DNA of 64,000 nt from JACVRW01 sp963728495 (GTDB lineage: Bacteria; Actinomycetota; Thermoleophilia; Solirubrobacterales; Thermoleophilaceae), in contig CAVSKI010000005.1 of the NCBI GenBank assembly GCA_963728495.1, positions 186,001-250,000 of the forward strand, in the 5' to 3' direction. The position numbers and the translations under genes were made by a program. This document shows, piece by piece, positions 27,494 through 35,562 of the stretch (within the stretch, counting starts at the first letter, position 1; every line of letters starts with the position of its first letter). The notes below the pieces were generated by a model. It was not told where the DNA came from. It ran no database searches and saw only the letters and a list, made by a program, of their open reading frames with translations.

Positions 27494-28689
27494 GCCGCCG
27501 GCGGGTCGCTCTCTACCGAGTAGAGCGCCGCCCGGCGGCTCAGCGCCACGGCTCCGCGGACCGCTGCCTCACCGCCCAGCTCGGCGGCCAGCACCTGGCA
27601 GCGTCCGCGGCGGCCGGCAAGAGCGCGGGTTTCGAGCTCCGTTTCGATCGGCTCGCGCAGCCAATCGGCGAGCGGGGCGAAGTAGCCGCCGAGCAGCACC
27701 GCCTCGGGATCGAGCAGGTTGGCCAGGGAGGCGATCGCTATCCCCAGCGTGCGGCCCACCTGGCTGAGCGCCTCGAGAGTCCTGGCGTGGCCCTCGCGCG
27801 CGCTCTCGGCCAGCATGGCGCCAGGCCATTCGGGACGCGTGCCGGCTATGCGCATGCGCGCGTCCCAGCCCGCGAGGCGCAGCAGCGCATCCTGGCCGGC
27901 GAGCCGCTCCAGGCAGCCTCGTCCGCCACAGCCGCAGGGTGGTCCGTAGGGGTCGATGGTCAGATGGCCGAACTCGCCGGCGAAGCCCGACGCCCCGCGA
28001 AACAGCTCGCCGCGCAGCACCACCCCGGCGCCGACCCCCACCTCGCCCGAGACAAAGACGAAGTCGTGCAGCCCCCGGCCCGCGCCCTCCACCAGCTCGG
28101 CCACGGCGCCGAGATTGGCCTCGTTCTCGACGTGGAGGTCGAAGGGCGGGTCCTCGAGCGCCTCGCGCAGCAGGTCACCCACCGGGACGTCGGTCCAGCC
28201 GAGGTTGGGTGCGACCACGAGCCCGCCGTCCGAGTCCACCAGCCCCGGCACGGCTACCGAAGCTGACAGCGGGGTGCGGCCCTCGGCAAAGGGCTGAGCC
28301 AGTGCCTGCGTGGCCAGCTGGGCCAGCCGTCCGAGCACCTCCTCGGGGCGCTGCGAGCGGTTGTCGTTGGCGACGAAGGCTCGATGCTGGACCATGCCGG
28401 CCAGATCGGTGGCCCACACTGCCAGGTAGTCGACGTTGACCTCGAGGCCGAGCACGAACGGCCCCTCGGGGTTCAGCTCCACACTCTGGGGTGGGCGTCC
28501 GATGGCGCCCGTCGCCGGCTCGTCCTCGATCGCGTCACGCAGCAGCCGCGCCTCGATCAGCTCGGCCACGAGGCTCGATACCGTGCTCTTGTTGAGGCCG
28601 GTTTCGAGCGCCAGGGTGGCCCGCGAGCGTGGGCCGTGCTCGGCTATCCGGCGCAGGACGAGGCCGAGGTTATGGCGCCGGATGTTCAA
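27430..28689 (-). CDS. xylR: ROK-family xylose repressor, XylR-like
   Basis: 419 residues from a TTG at 28689 that overlaps the xylA stop (TTGA). Winged helix at the N-terminus, NIRRHNLGLVLRRIAEHGPR then ATLALETGLNKSTVSSLVAE. The ROK domain follows, with VLGLEVNVDYLAVWATDL, the zinc motif CGCGGRGCLERLAG and GEFGHLTIDPYGPPCGC. The length and the HTH-ROK order match XylR. It lies in one operon with xylA, and a XylR-type operator is present at 29868-29892, so it probably represses xylA-xylR and xylB until xylose binds. The 3' end overlaps the GST gene antisense. Confidence 0.9.
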   Translation of the reverse strand: MNIRRHNLGLVLRRIAEHGPRSRATLALETGLNKSTVSSLVAELIEARLLRDAIEDEPATGAIGRPPQSVELNPEGPFVLGLEVNVDYLAVWATDLAGMVQHRAFVANDNRSQRPEEVLGRLAQLATQALAQPFAEGRTPLSASVAVPGLVDSDGGLVVAPNLGWTDVPVGDLLREALEDPPFDLHVENEANLGAVAELVEGAGRGLHDFVFVSGEVGVGAGVVLRGELFRGASGFAGEFGHLTIDPYGPPCGCGGRGCLERLAGQDALLRLAGWDARMRIAGTRPEWPGAMLAESAREGHARTLEALSQVGRTLGIAIASLANLLDPEAVLLGGYFAPLADWLREPIETELETRALAGRRGRCQVLAAELGGEAAVRGAVALSRRAALYSVESDPPAAQPAGSFTWPTKPRTSAAGSE

Positions 28690-29849
28690 CTCAGGCCCAG
28701 GATGAGCTCGACCGAGAGCTGATCGAGGCGCTCGTTGCGGGTCTCGCGAGCACCCAGGCCGTCGAGATCGAACTGAGCGGCCAGCAGCTCATCGACTTTC
28801 TCGCGCGAGTAGGGGCCGACCGTCTCGACGCCGAGCTCGGGCACCTTGGCCTCCTCCAGCGCAGCCTGGATGCCGGCGTCCTCCCGCCACTCCTCGGCCT
28901 TCGCCTTGAGGGCCAGATAGGTGCGCATGCAGCCCGCCGCGAAGTCCCAGATTCCCTCCTCGGACTCCACGCGCAGCGGCCGCGCGTCGAAGTGCCGCGC
29001 GCCGTCGTATCCCGAGTCCTCCAGCAGCTTGACCAGGAAGAAGGCGTCCTTGATGCCCACCGCTCCGAACCGGAAGTCCTGGTCATAGCGGCCGACGCGC
29101 TGGCCGTTGAGGTCGATGTGGAAGAGCTTGCCCGCCCACTGGGCCTGAGCCACGGCGTGCAGGAAGGAGAGGCCGGCCATCGTCTCGTGGGCCACCTCGG
29201 GATTCACGCCCACCATCTCGGAATGCTCGAGTCGTTCGATGAAGGCCAGCATGTGGCCGACGGTCGGGAGGAAGATGTCGCCGCGCGGCTCGTTGGGCTT
29301 CGGCTCCAGCGCGATGCGCATGTCGTAGCCCTGGTCGCGCACGTACTCGCAGAGGAAGTCGAGTGCCTCGCGGAAGCGCTCGAGGGCGTCGCGGGCCGGC
29401 TTGGCGGCGTCGGCCTCCACTCCCTCGCGCCCGCCCCAGAAGATGTAGAGCGGCGCTCCGAGCTCGGCTCCCAGGTCGATCCCCCGCATCGTCTTCTGGA
29501 TCGCGTAGCGGCGCACGTCGCGGTCGTTGGAGGTGAAGGCTCCGTCCTTGAAGACCGGATGGGTGAAGAGGTTGGTGGTGGCCATGGAGACCTTCATGCC
29601 GGTCTCGTCGAGAGCGGTCTTGAATTCGCCCTTGATGCGCTCGGCCTCCGACTCGTCGGTACCCAGCGGGATCAGGTCGTTGTCGTGGAAACAGACCCCG
29701 TAGGCGCCCAGCTCGGCCAGCTTGCGGACGCTCTCGGCGGGCTTCACGCCCGGGCGGGTCTCCACGCCGAAGGGATCGTTGCCCCTGTGCCCGACCGTCC
29801 ACAGGCCGAAGGTGAACTTGTCTTGCGGGCGGGGCGTGAGGTCGGCCAC
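28686..29849 (-). CDS. xylA: Xylose isomerase
   Basis: 387 residues from a GTG at 29849 behind AGGAGAGAGA; the ATG-like extension upstream would run into the operator. This is the short actinobacterial class: FTFGLWTVGHRGNDPFG at the start, catalytic GVCFHDNDLIPLG with His55 and Asp58, FWGGREGVE, the metal glutamate in IALEPKPNEPRGDIF, then VGVNPEVAHE, FHIDLNGQ and YDQDFRFGAVGIKDAFFLV with the second-site aspartates. It interconverts D-xylose and D-xylulose with two divalent metals in the cytoplasm. It is divergent from xylB and precedes the xylR gene. Confidence 0.96.
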   Translation of the reverse strand: MADLTPRPQDKFTFGLWTVGHRGNDPFGVETRPGVKPAESVRKLAELGAYGVCFHDNDLIPLGTDESEAERIKGEFKTALDETGMKVSMATTNLFTHPVFKDGAFTSNDRDVRRYAIQKTMRGIDLGAELGAPLYIFWGGREGVEADAAKPARDALERFREALDFLCEYVRDQGYDMRIALEPKPNEPRGDIFLPTVGHMLAFIERLEHSEMVGVNPEVAHETMAGLSFLHAVAQAQWAGKLFHIDLNGQRVGRYDQDFRFGAVGIKDAFFLVKLLEDSGYDGARHFDARPLRVESEEGIWDFAAGCMRTYLALKAKAEEWREDAGIQAALEEAKVPELGVETVGPYSREKVDELLAAQFDLDGLGARETRNERLDQLSVELILGLS

Positions 29850-29867
29850 TTCTCTCTCCTCTTGCAA

Positions 29868-29892
29868 TTAGTTGGGGCAAACAACAAACTAG
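29868..29892. promoter_or_regulatory. XylR operator palindrome between xylA and xylB
   Basis: The 47-bp gap between the divergent genes contains TTAGTTGG at the left and CAACAAACTAG at the right, an imperfect palindrome of 25 bp with half-sites TTAGTT and AAACTA. It resembles the Firmicutes XylR operator (TTAGTTTG...CAAACTAA) as I remember it. It ends only 4 bases before the xylB ATG and 18 bases from the xylA GTG, so a repressor bound here would block both transcription starts. The ROK protein at 27430 is the expected ligand. Confidence 0.8.
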
Positions 29893-29896
29893 CCAG

Positions 29897-31357
29897 ATGC
29901 CCGCCGCAAAGCAATTGGTCGCGGGGGTGGATTGCTCGACCCAAGCCACCAAGGTGCTGGTCATCGACCCCTCGGACGGCGCGGTGGTGGCCTCCGGCCG
30001 CGCCCAGCACGAGGTCACCGGCACAGGCGGCGCGCGCGAGACCGATCCCGAAAACTGGTGGCAGGCGCTGCGCCTGGCGCTTGCCGAAACCGGGCGGGCG
30101 GGCGAGCTGGTTGCGCTCTCGGTGGGCGGCCAGCAGCACGGGCTCGTGGTGAGCGGGGAGGACGGCCGGCCGCTGCGGCCGGCGGTGCTGTGGAACGACA
30201 CGCGCTCCGCGCCCGACGCGGAGCGACTTCGAGAAGCGCTGGGCGCAGAGCGCTGGGCCGAGGGCGTGGGCGTGGTGCCCGTGCCCTCCTTCACGGTCAC
30301 CCGCTGGGCCTGGTTGCGGCGCACCGAGCCCAAGCTGGCCGAGCGCGTGCGGGCGATTCGCCTGCCCCACGACTGGCTGACCGAGCGCCTCTGCGGCCGC
30401 GCTGCCACCGATCGCGGCGACGCTTCGGGCACGGGCTGGTGGTCAACTCGCGACGAGAGCTACGCGCCTGAGGTGCTGGAGCTGTCCGGCGTTGAGCTCG
30501 ACCCGGCGATGCTGCCCGATGTGCTCGCGCCGGACGAGACGGCCGGAGCGGTTCAGGCTGCGGCGGCCGCCGAGCTCGGCCTGCCCGAGGGCGCGCTTGT
30601 GGGACCGGGCACGGGCGACAACATGGCCGCGGCGCTCGGGCTCGGGGTCGCGCCGGGGGAGCCGGTGGTCAGCCTGGGCACATCCGGCACCGCCTATGCG
30701 GCGATGACCGAGCGCGCGGTCGACCCGAGCGGCCTGATCGCCGGCTTCGCCGACGCCACCGGCGGATTCCTGCCGCTGGCGGCCACGCTCAACTGCACCC
30801 TGGCCGTCGACCGCTTCGCGGACTGGCTGGGAATCGAACGCGAAGCGGTGGCCGACAGCACCGAGGCGACGGTACTGCCCTACCTGGATGGCGAGCGCAC
30901 CCCCAACCTTCCTCGGGCAGCGGGGACGATCGCCGGGCTGCGCCACGACACCACGCGTGAGCAGATTCTGCTGGCCGCCTACGAGGGCGCGGCGGCCTCG
31001 TTGATCGAGGCGTTGGAGCTGCTGAACACGATGGGCTCGGGACTGAGCGCGGGCGCGCCGGTCGTGCTGATCGGCGGCGGAGCGCGCGGCGCGGCCTGGC
31101 AGCGCACGGTGGCCCGCCTGGCCGGCCGGGCCGTTCAGGTGCCGCAGGCCGAGGAGCTCGTGGCGCTCGGCGCGGCAGCCCAGGCGGCCGCGTGCGTGAG
31201 TGGCGATCCGCCCGAGCAGATCGCGCGGCGCTGGGACGCGCGGCGGGGCATCACCGTGGAGCCGCCGGAGGAGGCCGACACGCGCACGCTGGATCGCATC
31301 CGTGCCGTGCGTCAAGCGGCAGCCGACCTGCTCGAGCCGCCCGACCAGTCGACCTAG
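29897..31357 (+). CDS. xylB: Xylulokinase
   Basis: 486 residues, ATG at 29897. FGGY-kinase motifs: LVAGVDCSTQATKVLVID phosphate loop, SVGGQQHGLVVSGEDG, the catalytic aspartate in VLWNDTRS, LPHDWLTERLCG, then VGPGTGDNMAAALGLG, SLGTSGTAYA and the C-terminal VLIGGGARGAAWQRTVARLA nucleotide motif. It phosphorylates D-xylulose to xylulose 5-phosphate. There is no Shine-Dalgarno-like sequence; the XylR operator abuts the ATG, so a leaderless message is likely. The gene ends at a TAG that touches a repeat element. Confidence 0.94.
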   Translation: MPAAKQLVAGVDCSTQATKVLVIDPSDGAVVASGRAQHEVTGTGGARETDPENWWQALRLALAETGRAGELVALSVGGQQHGLVVSGEDGRPLRPAVLWNDTRSAPDAERLREALGAERWAEGVGVVPVPSFTVTRWAWLRRTEPKLAERVRAIRLPHDWLTERLCGRAATDRGDASGTGWWSTRDESYAPEVLELSGVELDPAMLPDVLAPDETAGAVQAAAAAELGLPEGALVGPGTGDNMAAALGLGVAPGEPVVSLGTSGTAYAAMTERAVDPSGLIAGFADATGGFLPLAATLNCTLAVDRFADWLGIEREAVADSTEATVLPYLDGERTPNLPRAAGTIAGLRHDTTREQILLAAYEGAAASLIEALELLNTMGSGLSAGAPVVLIGGGARGAAWQRTVARLAGRAVQVPQAEELVALGAAAQAAACVSGDPPEQIARRWDARRGITVEPPEEADTRTLDRIRAVRQAAADLLEPPDQST

Positions 31358-31382
31358 GATCTGCGGTAGCGCGCCGTCACCG

Positions 31383-31608
31383 TTGTCGCGCTGCTGTAAC
31401 ACCAGGCGGTCGGGCGGCTGCCGCGCGACCGCTCGGCGGGAGCATTGTCGCTTTGACCCCCTATGCGGGGGTAAATCGACCACTGTGGCCTCCAAACCGC
31501 GTTACGGCAGCGTGACAAGCCACACAGTACGGCCGAGCCACCTTGGTTGCTGCCGTTAGAAGACGCAGGGCCCTGCAGCCCGCGGCTCGCGTAGCGCCAG
31601 ACAGGGCC
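31383..31608. repeat. Second copy of the intergenic inverted-repeat family, truncated on one side
   Basis: The 281-bp convergent gap between xylB and the MFS gene has no gene. TTGTCGCGCTGCTGTAAC at 31383-31400 pairs with GTTACGGCAGCGTGACAA at 31501-31518 (16 of 18 positions). CCTTGGTTGCTG at 31541-31552 and the following GTTAGAAGACGCAGGGCC match the right arm of the element at 23692-24056, which has CCTTGGTTGCTG then GTTAAGACGCCGG. The outer left arm is missing. GCAGGGCCCTGC at 31566-31577 is a further small palindrome that could act as a terminator. Two related copies show that this is a dispersed repeat. Confidence 0.6.
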
Positions 31609-31638
31609 CCGCAAACCAGCGAACAGAGATCACCCGAC

Positions 31639-33159
31639 CTAGGTCGCCGAGCGGCGGCCGAGCAGCGAGCCGCCCACGAACAGCACCGAGATCACCAGCC
31701 CGGTCAGCGCCAGCAGCGCCACCAGGCGAAAGGACCAGTTGAGGCCGTTCACGAACGCGTCGCGAACCACCTCGAGCAGCCGGTCCCCCGCGGCCGCGCC
31801 CTGGCGAGCCACGATCTCGGCCGCCGACTCGGTCCCGGCCAGCGCTCCCTGGACCTCCTCGATCTCCTTCTCGCTCAGGCCCTTGAGGTCGCGCTGGAGC
31901 CGGTCCTCGGACGCGGTGGTGAACACCGTGGTGGTGAGCGCGAGACCCACCGAGCCCCCGGCGACCTGGAACATGTAGACGATCCCGCCGGCAAGGCTGG
32001 TGCGCGAAGGATCCACCGCGGTGACCGCCGCCGTGGTGATGGCCGAGTAGAAGAGGCCGATACCCAACCCGGTCACGACCATGCCGGGCACGAGCGCGGC
32101 CCAACCCGAGTCGCGCCCGATCAGCGAGATCAGGAAGATGCCCAGCGTCACGGCGGCCGCCCCCATGCTCACCGTCGCCTTGGCTCCGATGCGCTCGTAC
32201 AGCGGTCCGGCGGCGAACGAGACGATCGCGAAGACCCCCATCAGCGGCAGCAGGCCGGCGCCGGCCTCCAGCGGTGAGTAGCCGAGGATCTTCTGCATGA
32301 ACTGAGGCAGGTAGAGCAGCACGACGAAGAAGACCGCGGACATGCACAGGGTGGTCAGGCAGGCCGCCCGGAACTCCCGGTTGGCCATCACCTCTCGCGG
32401 GACGAGCGCGCGCGCTCCGGCGTGACGCTCCACGAATGCGAAGGCGATCAGGAACACCAAGCAGCCGGCGAACAGCGCAAGTATGCGGGGGTCGCTCAAG
32501 CCCCACTTGGTCACCTGGTCGAGCGCGAGCAACAGCGCCACCAGCCCGACGGAGAGCGTGACCACACCGGGCACGTCGATGCCCTCTTCGGCGCCCGCGC
32601 CCTTGCTCTCGTGCACGCTGCGCCAGGTGACAAAGCAGGCGAGGGCCGCTATCGGCAGGTTGACGAACAGGATCCAGCGCCAGCTGAGCACGTCGGTGAG
32701 CACTCCGCCGAGCAGTGGCCCGGCCGCGTTGCCGAAGCCGGCCGAGCCGATGATCAGACCGCCGGCCAGCGCCGCGCGGTCGGCGGGCAGGATGTCGTAG
32801 GTCATGCCAAGGACGGCGGGCCACATCATCGCGCCGCCAACTCCCATCAGCGCCCGGCACACGATCAGCCAGATGTCGCTCTGCGCCGCTCCTCCCAGCA
32901 CCGAGAAGCCGGCGAAGATCGCCGCCCCGATGAAGAAGATGCGCCGGCGGCCGAGCATGTCCGCGAGGCGCCCGCCGGTGACGATGAGCACGCCGAAGAC
33001 CAGCGCGTAGGCGCTCACCACCCACTGCACGGTCGAGACGTCGGAGTCGAAGTCCTGCTCGATCTGCGGCAGAGCCACACTGAGTGCGGTCAGGTCGTTG
33101 GCCACGACGAACACCGACATCGCCATCGCCCCGAGGGCCAGCCAGGTGGCGCGGTTCAC
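31639..33159 (-). CDS. MFS drug/metabolite efflux transporter, DHA2 (14-TM) type
   Basis: 506 residues, 14 hydrophobic segments. Opens with ALSVALPQIEQDFDSDVSTV, then the motif A-like loop TGGRLADMLGRRRIFFIGAA, the motif C-like GSAGFGNAAGPLLGGVLTDV and SWRWILFVNLPIAALA, all typical of EmrB/QacA exporters. A large periplasmic-side loop follows near the C-terminus (ASEDRLQRDLKGLSEKEIEE). It would export hydrophobic compounds by proton antiport. No TetR regulator lies beside it. It converges on xylB across the repeat. Confidence 0.9.
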   Translation of the reverse strand: MNRATWLALGAMAMSVFVVANDLTALSVALPQIEQDFDSDVSTVQWVVSAYALVFGVLIVTGGRLADMLGRRRIFFIGAAIFAGFSVLGGAAQSDIWLIVCRALMGVGGAMMWPAVLGMTYDILPADRAALAGGLIIGSAGFGNAAGPLLGGVLTDVLSWRWILFVNLPIAALACFVTWRSVHESKGAGAEEGIDVPGVVTLSVGLVALLLALDQVTKWGLSDPRILALFAGCLVFLIAFAFVERHAGARALVPREVMANREFRAACLTTLCMSAVFFVVLLYLPQFMQKILGYSPLEAGAGLLPLMGVFAIVSFAAGPLYERIGAKATVSMGAAAVTLGIFLISLIGRDSGWAALVPGMVVTGLGIGLFYSAITTAAVTAVDPSRTSLAGGIVYMFQVAGGSVGLALTTTVFTTASEDRLQRDLKGLSEKEIEEVQGALAGTESAAEIVARQGAAAGDRLLEVVRDAFVNGLNWSFRLVALLALTGLVISVLFVGGSLLGRRSAT

Positions 33160-33176
33160 GGCGCGATCGTATGCGT

Positions 33177-35036
33177 TCAGCCGACTGGCCGGAGGCGCCG
33201 TTCGAGCGACGAGCGGTTGCCCGCTCCGTCCACGGCCACTGCGCGCACGCGCTGCGTCGCCGCGCGCCGGTGCAGGCGGTAGCTCAGTCGCGCGCCGGTC
33301 GTCCGGGCGACGCGACGACCGTTCACGAACAGCGTGAGCCGCCGTACCGCGGCCGCATCCCGCGCCCGGGCAACGAGCACCAGCCCGCCCCCGGCCAGCC
33401 GCTTGCGCGTGAGACGGATCGAAGGTCCGCGGCGGTCGCGTCGGAAGGCCCTTCGCGGGCCGGTGGGGAGCGCCCCGGCGCCGGACACCACCACGGTGTG
33501 GGGGGGCGAGGAGTTGCTGCGGTTGCCCGAGGCGTCGTCGGCGTACACGGTGTAGACGTGCGCGCCGGCCGGAGCGGTCACGTCCGCGAAGGAGGGCGAG
33601 CCCGTGCTGGCGATCTGTACGCCGTCGCGAAACACGGGGTAGCCGCTGACACCGTTGTTGTCGCTGCTCGCGTTCCAGGCCAGGTGCACGGCGCCGCCGG
33701 CGGTGAAGCTGTGGCTCAGCGCGCTGGGCGCGCTGGGTGGCTGTATGTCGAGCGTCCCGCCCTCCAGGGTCACCTGCACCGTGGCAAGCCCGCCTGCGGC
33801 CGACACCGTCCTGATGCTCACGCGTCCGTCACTGAAGGTCTCCCCCGGGGCCAGCGGCGCGTTGCCGATGCCACCGGAGCCGGGGTGCGCGTCGAGGAGC
33901 TTCGAGCGCGTGCTCACCGCCGGGTCGTCGTTCACTCGAATGCTCACGCCGGCGAGCACCGGATCCGTGAGCGAGAAGTCGTCGAACACGCCGCCGCGTT
34001 TGCGTATCTCCAGGTAGTACCAGTCGACCACGTTGCCCACGCTGTTGCGAGCGCGCGGGATGCGCAGGGTCGTGGCCTGAGTCGTCGGCGCCAGCGCCGA
34101 GGTCATCGAATAGCTGCCCGACGCGGTGATCGTCTGGACGTTCTCGGGCGCGAGGACGCCGAGCCGCTCGAGGTGCCAGCCGTGACTGTGACGGTCGCCG
34201 GAGCTCCCCATGTTGTCGAACGGGTCGTTGTACTCGCTGACCGTGCAGCTCGGCGACAGCGTCACCGGCATGCCGCCGCTCGTGCAGTTCCAACTGCCGG
34301 CGTGATTGAGCCCCATGTTGTGCCCCAGCTCGTGACCGGTCACCCGCACGGTCAGCTCGCCGTTGATCCACGATTCCGTGCCCGGCAGGTGCGCGAGGCC
34401 CGCCCACGGGCAGCTCTTGTTCGGAAACACGTACATCACGTGCTGATAGCCGGACGCGGCGAAACCGTCGGCCGCGGCCGCCGCCCTGGCCTGGCCGGCC
34501 CAGTTCGCGTAGTTGCACCCGCCGCCGGCGGCGCCGATTGTGTAGTAGCCGTAGACGTCGCCGTTGAGGTTGCCCGTCCTCCCGGTGAGCCAGAGCTGGT
34601 CGTGGCTTTCCTCTCGGAAGAAGGAGCTGGTCGAATCCGCATTGGTGAAGACCCGCTGGCGAACGACCGCGGGTGTCCAGGGCTGGCGCGTGTCGTCCGC
34701 GAAGTTGAAGACGATGACCGCGGTCTTGCGCCCGCCGAGGGCGGGCGTGGCGGCAAGGGAAGCGGGCTTGACCGCCCCCACCACCGTGCCGTCCTCCCGC
34801 CTGCCCGTGACCTCGACCGAGTTGTGCCCCGGGGCCAGGGCGGGTAGCTCCGTGGGCAGCACTCGCAGGGTCTCGTGGCCCGTGTCCAGGCTCCAGCGCG
34901 TATCCGAGAGGCCGGAGTCGAAGTCGTCGGCGTGGACTCCGGTCAGCTTGCCTTCGACCGCGTAGGCGGGACCTGCCGCAACCGCGAGACAGCAGAAGGA
35001 CATGCTGAGAGTGACGAGGACAGGGCCGAGCTGCAC
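33177..35036 (-). CDS. Secreted zinc metalloprotease, gametolysin/M11-like, with FN3 domain
   Basis: 619 residues. Signal peptide MQLGPVLVTLSMSFCCLAVA with a likely cleavage after AYA near residue 26. The catalytic zinc site is complete, VTGHELGHNMGLNHAGSW (HExxHxxxxxH), in a domain starting around residue 100 (KTAVIVFNFADDTRQPW) that resembles peptidase M11. A fibronectin-type III domain follows near residue 430-520 (PPSAPSALSHSF, YTVYADDASGNRSNSSPP), and a basic beta-sandwich tail of about 80 residues ends the protein. Cysteine pairs in NKSCPWAGL and NCTSGGMPV suggest extracellular disulfides. Physiological substrate unknown. Confidence 0.85.
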   Translation of the reverse strand: MQLGPVLVTLSMSFCCLAVAAGPAYAVEGKLTGVHADDFDSGLSDTRWSLDTGHETLRVLPTELPALAPGHNSVEVTGRREDGTVVGAVKPASLAATPALGGRKTAVIVFNFADDTRQPWTPAVVRQRVFTNADSTSSFFREESHDQLWLTGRTGNLNGDVYGYYTIGAAGGGCNYANWAGQARAAAAADGFAASGYQHVMYVFPNKSCPWAGLAHLPGTESWINGELTVRVTGHELGHNMGLNHAGSWNCTSGGMPVTLSPSCTVSEYNDPFDNMGSSGDRHSHGWHLERLGVLAPENVQTITASGSYSMTSALAPTTQATTLRIPRARNSVGNVVDWYYLEIRKRGGVFDDFSLTDPVLAGVSIRVNDDPAVSTRSKLLDAHPGSGGIGNAPLAPGETFSDGRVSIRTVSAAGGLATVQVTLEGGTLDIQPPSAPSALSHSFTAGGAVHLAWNASSDNNGVSGYPVFRDGVQIASTGSPSFADVTAPAGAHVYTVYADDASGNRSNSSPPHTVVVSGAGALPTGPRRAFRRDRRGPSIRLTRKRLAGGGLVLVARARDAAAVRRLTLFVNGRRVARTTGARLSYRLHRRAATQRVRAVAVDGAGNRSSLERRLRPVG

Positions 35037-35049
35037 CCCCTTGTTATTC

Positions 35050-35064
35050 GGCCGGGCTCCGGCC
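35050..35064. terminator. Small hairpin between the hypothetical and metalloprotease genes
   Basis: GGCCGG (35050-35055), loop GCT, CCGGCC (35059-35064): a perfect 6-bp GC stem in the 60-bp gap. On the minus strand it is followed by an AT-richer stretch, but no T run, so it is only a weak terminator candidate for the gene at 35097. Confidence 0.3.
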
Positions 35065-35096
35065 TGTCTCCAGAAAAGGCGAACGGGGCTGGCCGA

Positions 35097-35522
35097 TCAG
35101 GCATCCTCATCCTCCCCCTTGATGTCCTCGGCCACGCGCTCCTTGAACGGCTTGAGCTTCTCGTAGAGCTCTTCGGGGGGCACCTCCTCGCGCGGCTCGG
35201 ATTCCCCCACGAGCCAGGGTGCCGCCTCGACCGCAGTGCGCCAGGCGGCCTCGTCCGGATCGGTTCGACCGCCGCCTCCCTCGTCGGGCGATTCTTCGAG
35301 CGCCGGCTCCACCTTGTCCAGATACACGTTGGTGTACTGGCCGCGCTGATTCTCGTGGTACTCGATGCGCACCCGGCTGCCCTCGAGGCGTTTGGCCTCG
35401 TCGCCGATCCCCTCACGAAAGGTCGTGTACTCGTTGCCGTCTCCGTCCTTGACGACGTACCGGACGTTGCCACCCCGAGTCTCGAACGTGCGGACCTCTT
35501 CGATCTTGATCACGGCGTCCAT
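35097..35522 (-). CDS. Hypothetical protein, small, two-part
   Basis: 141 residues, ATG at 35522. Not recognised. The N-terminal 70 residues look like a small beta fold with KIEEVRTFETRGGNVRYVVK, DGDGNEYTTFREGIGD and RVRIEYHENQRGQYTNVYLD, a pattern seen in OB-like or single-strand-binding-like small proteins. The C-terminal half is acidic and low-complexity (ESPDEGGGGRTDPDEAAW) and helical at the end. No signal peptide or membrane segment. It is divergent from the GH1 gene, 40 bp away, and upstream of the protease on the same strand. Confidence 0.6.
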   Translation of the reverse strand: MDAVIKIEEVRTFETRGGNVRYVVKDGDGNEYTTFREGIGDEAKRLEGSRVRIEYHENQRGQYTNVYLDKVEPALEESPDEGGGGRTDPDEAAWRTAVEAAPWLVGESEPREEVPPEELYEKLKPFKERVAEDIKGEDEDA

Positions 35523-35562
35523 GGGGTTGGTTGATACCCGCGGGACCTAGACTGCACGCCCG

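Noticed and set aside
28629..30152. 507-residue plus-strand open frame across xylA
   Set aside because: Runs antisense to a complete xylose isomerase with all active-site motifs; its composition (leucine, alanine, glycine, arginine) is that of a high-GC shadow.
31358..31638. Possible CRISPR or tRNA in the xylB/MFS gap
   Set aside because: No direct repeats with regular spacing and no cloverleaf; the only structure is the inverted repeat reported.
33084..34847. 587-residue plus-strand open frame
   Set aside because: Antisense to the secreted metalloprotease, which has signal peptide, HExxH site and FN3 domain.
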